A DNA stretch of 5,314 bases. It comes from Sulfurovum sp. (lineage in GTDB: Bacteria > Campylobacterota > Campylobacteria > Campylobacterales > Sulfurovaceae). The position numbers and the translations under genes are program-made. The notes under the pieces were generated by a model, which was not told the DNA's origin, ran no database searches, and saw only the letters and a program-made list of their open reading frames with translations. The stretch is from contig JALWME010000070.1 of NCBI GenBank assembly GCA_027083995.1, forward strand, positions 1-5,314, in the 5' to 3' direction. This document shows, one piece after another, positions 4,640 through 5,314 of this stretch (position 1 is its first letter; each line of letters begins with the position of its first letter).

Positions 4640-5314
4640 TTATTTGATGGGGGAGTAATAAGAACACATCTCCAAAGCCACACCCTCACGCAATCCATCA
4701 TCCACAACGACACAAGCATTAAACTCCAAAAGTATAAAAAGCTGTTTATAGATGAGTATACCCGCAGCAATCAAATCTGAACGTCCTGTACCTACAGTTA
4801 TCTCACGCTCATTAAAAGGCATAGCAAGTAATTTCTTTAGGTAAAAATCCAATTCTTCTTGTTCTATAGATGTGCCATTTATTTTGACTGCATCATAGGT
4901 CTCATAATTCAATCCAAGCTTCATAGCTGCCACTGTGGTAGGTGTACCTGCCGTTGCCACAAATACACTTGGCTTACCCATAGTTGTACATATTTCCATA
5001 TAAAACTTTTTCATATCTAACATCACACCTGGTAATGCCTTTTCAATACCTTCCAAATTATCATAACTCTGAGCGACAGTAACAATACCCACAGGAAAAC
5101 TTTTTGAAAAACTTTTACCCTTAGAGGAGAATATAAGTTCAGTTGACCCTCCCCCTATGTCTACCAAAACAAATGAATCAGAAGCATTGTGTAATTTTTT
5201 AAGTCTGTTTTGCACAGCTAGAAGCGTAAGACTAGCCTCTTCTTCTCCAGAGATAATCTCAAAACCAACCCCAGTCTCTTTTTTGATTTGATTGAGTACT
5301 GCATCAGAGTTGGT
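4640..5314 (-). CDS. Ppx/GppA-family phosphatase, C-terminal 224 residues; 5' end beyond right edge
   Basis: This is an exopolyphosphatase / pppGpp phosphohydrolase of the ASKHA (actin-like ATPase) fold, acting in the cytoplasm on polyphosphate or the stringent-response nucleotide pppGpp. The frame is open to the window edge, so the internal Met at 5215 is not the start. In visible-residue numbering: ISGEEEA at 21-27, the phosphate-2 loop VDIGGGSTEL at 51-60, the TAGTPTTVAAM block at 121-131, TGRSDLIAAGILI at 176-188, and DDGLREGVA at 205-213. The first phosphate loop and about the first 90 residues are missing off the edge. The protein ends 11 residues after DDGLREGVA, so it is the short form of about 300 residues without the extra C-terminal HD-like domain of E. 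coli Ppx and GppA. Sequence alone does not tell the two substrates apart. It shares strand with ilvB but is 311 bp away and probably separately controlled. Confidence 0.92.
   Translation of the reverse strand, partial: TNSDAVLNQIKKETGVGFEIISGEEEASLTLLAVQNRLKKLHNASDSFVLVDIGGGSTELIFSSKGKSFSKSFPVGIVTVAQSYDNLEGIEKALPGVMLDMKKFYMEICTTMGKPSVFVATAGTPTTVAAMKLGLNYETYDAVKINGTSIEQEELDFYLKKLLAMPFNEREITVGTGRSDLIAAGILIYKQLFILLEFNACVVVDDGLREGVALEMCSYYSPIK

Noticed and set aside
1..5314. tRNA, rRNA, CRISPR array, defence or secretion cassette
   Set aside because: No cloverleaf, ribosomal or spacer-repeat pattern was seen, and all recognised genes are core metabolism.

Overview
All five recognisable genes, plus one small unknown, lie on the minus strand. 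The proteins and signals point to a Campylobacterota bacterium (Epsilonproteobacteria; a Sulfurovum/Sulfurimonas-like relative is my best guess). The reasons are the ilvB-ilvH-lpxD order, which I recall from Campylobacter jejuni, the moderately AT-rich DNA, and promoters made of a strong or extended -10 box with A/T-rich DNA in place of a clear -35. The genus is inference.

Read in the direction of transcription (right to left): the end of a Ppx/GppA-family phosphatase gene (4640 to beyond 5314); a 311-bp non-coding stretch (4329-4639) with two adjacent inverted repeats, phased A-tracts and the ilv promoter; ilvB (start revised to 4328) and ilvH, 1 nt apart; a 132-bp hairpin-rich spacer; lpxD (GTG start); a 100-bp repeat-like insert flanked by an exact 24-bp duplication of the lpxD 3' end; a 76-aa protein of unknown function with its own promoter; and the start of metH (GTG start, running off the left edge).

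Functionally, IlvB and IlvH form acetolactate synthase, the first shared step of valine, leucine and isoleucine synthesis. LpxD adds the second acyl chain to the lipid A precursor, so the window belongs to a Gram-negative cell. MetH makes methionine with B12. Ppx/GppA acts on polyphosphate or pppGpp. These are ordinary core genes and I see no defence, secretion or mobile cassette system.

The points of interest are between or at the ends of genes: the duplicated lpxD tail around a hairpin-bearing insert, related-looking sequence in at least one other spacer, an attenuator-like set of mutually exclusive pairings upstream of ilvB, and a serine replacing a glycine at the presumed valine-binding site of IlvH.
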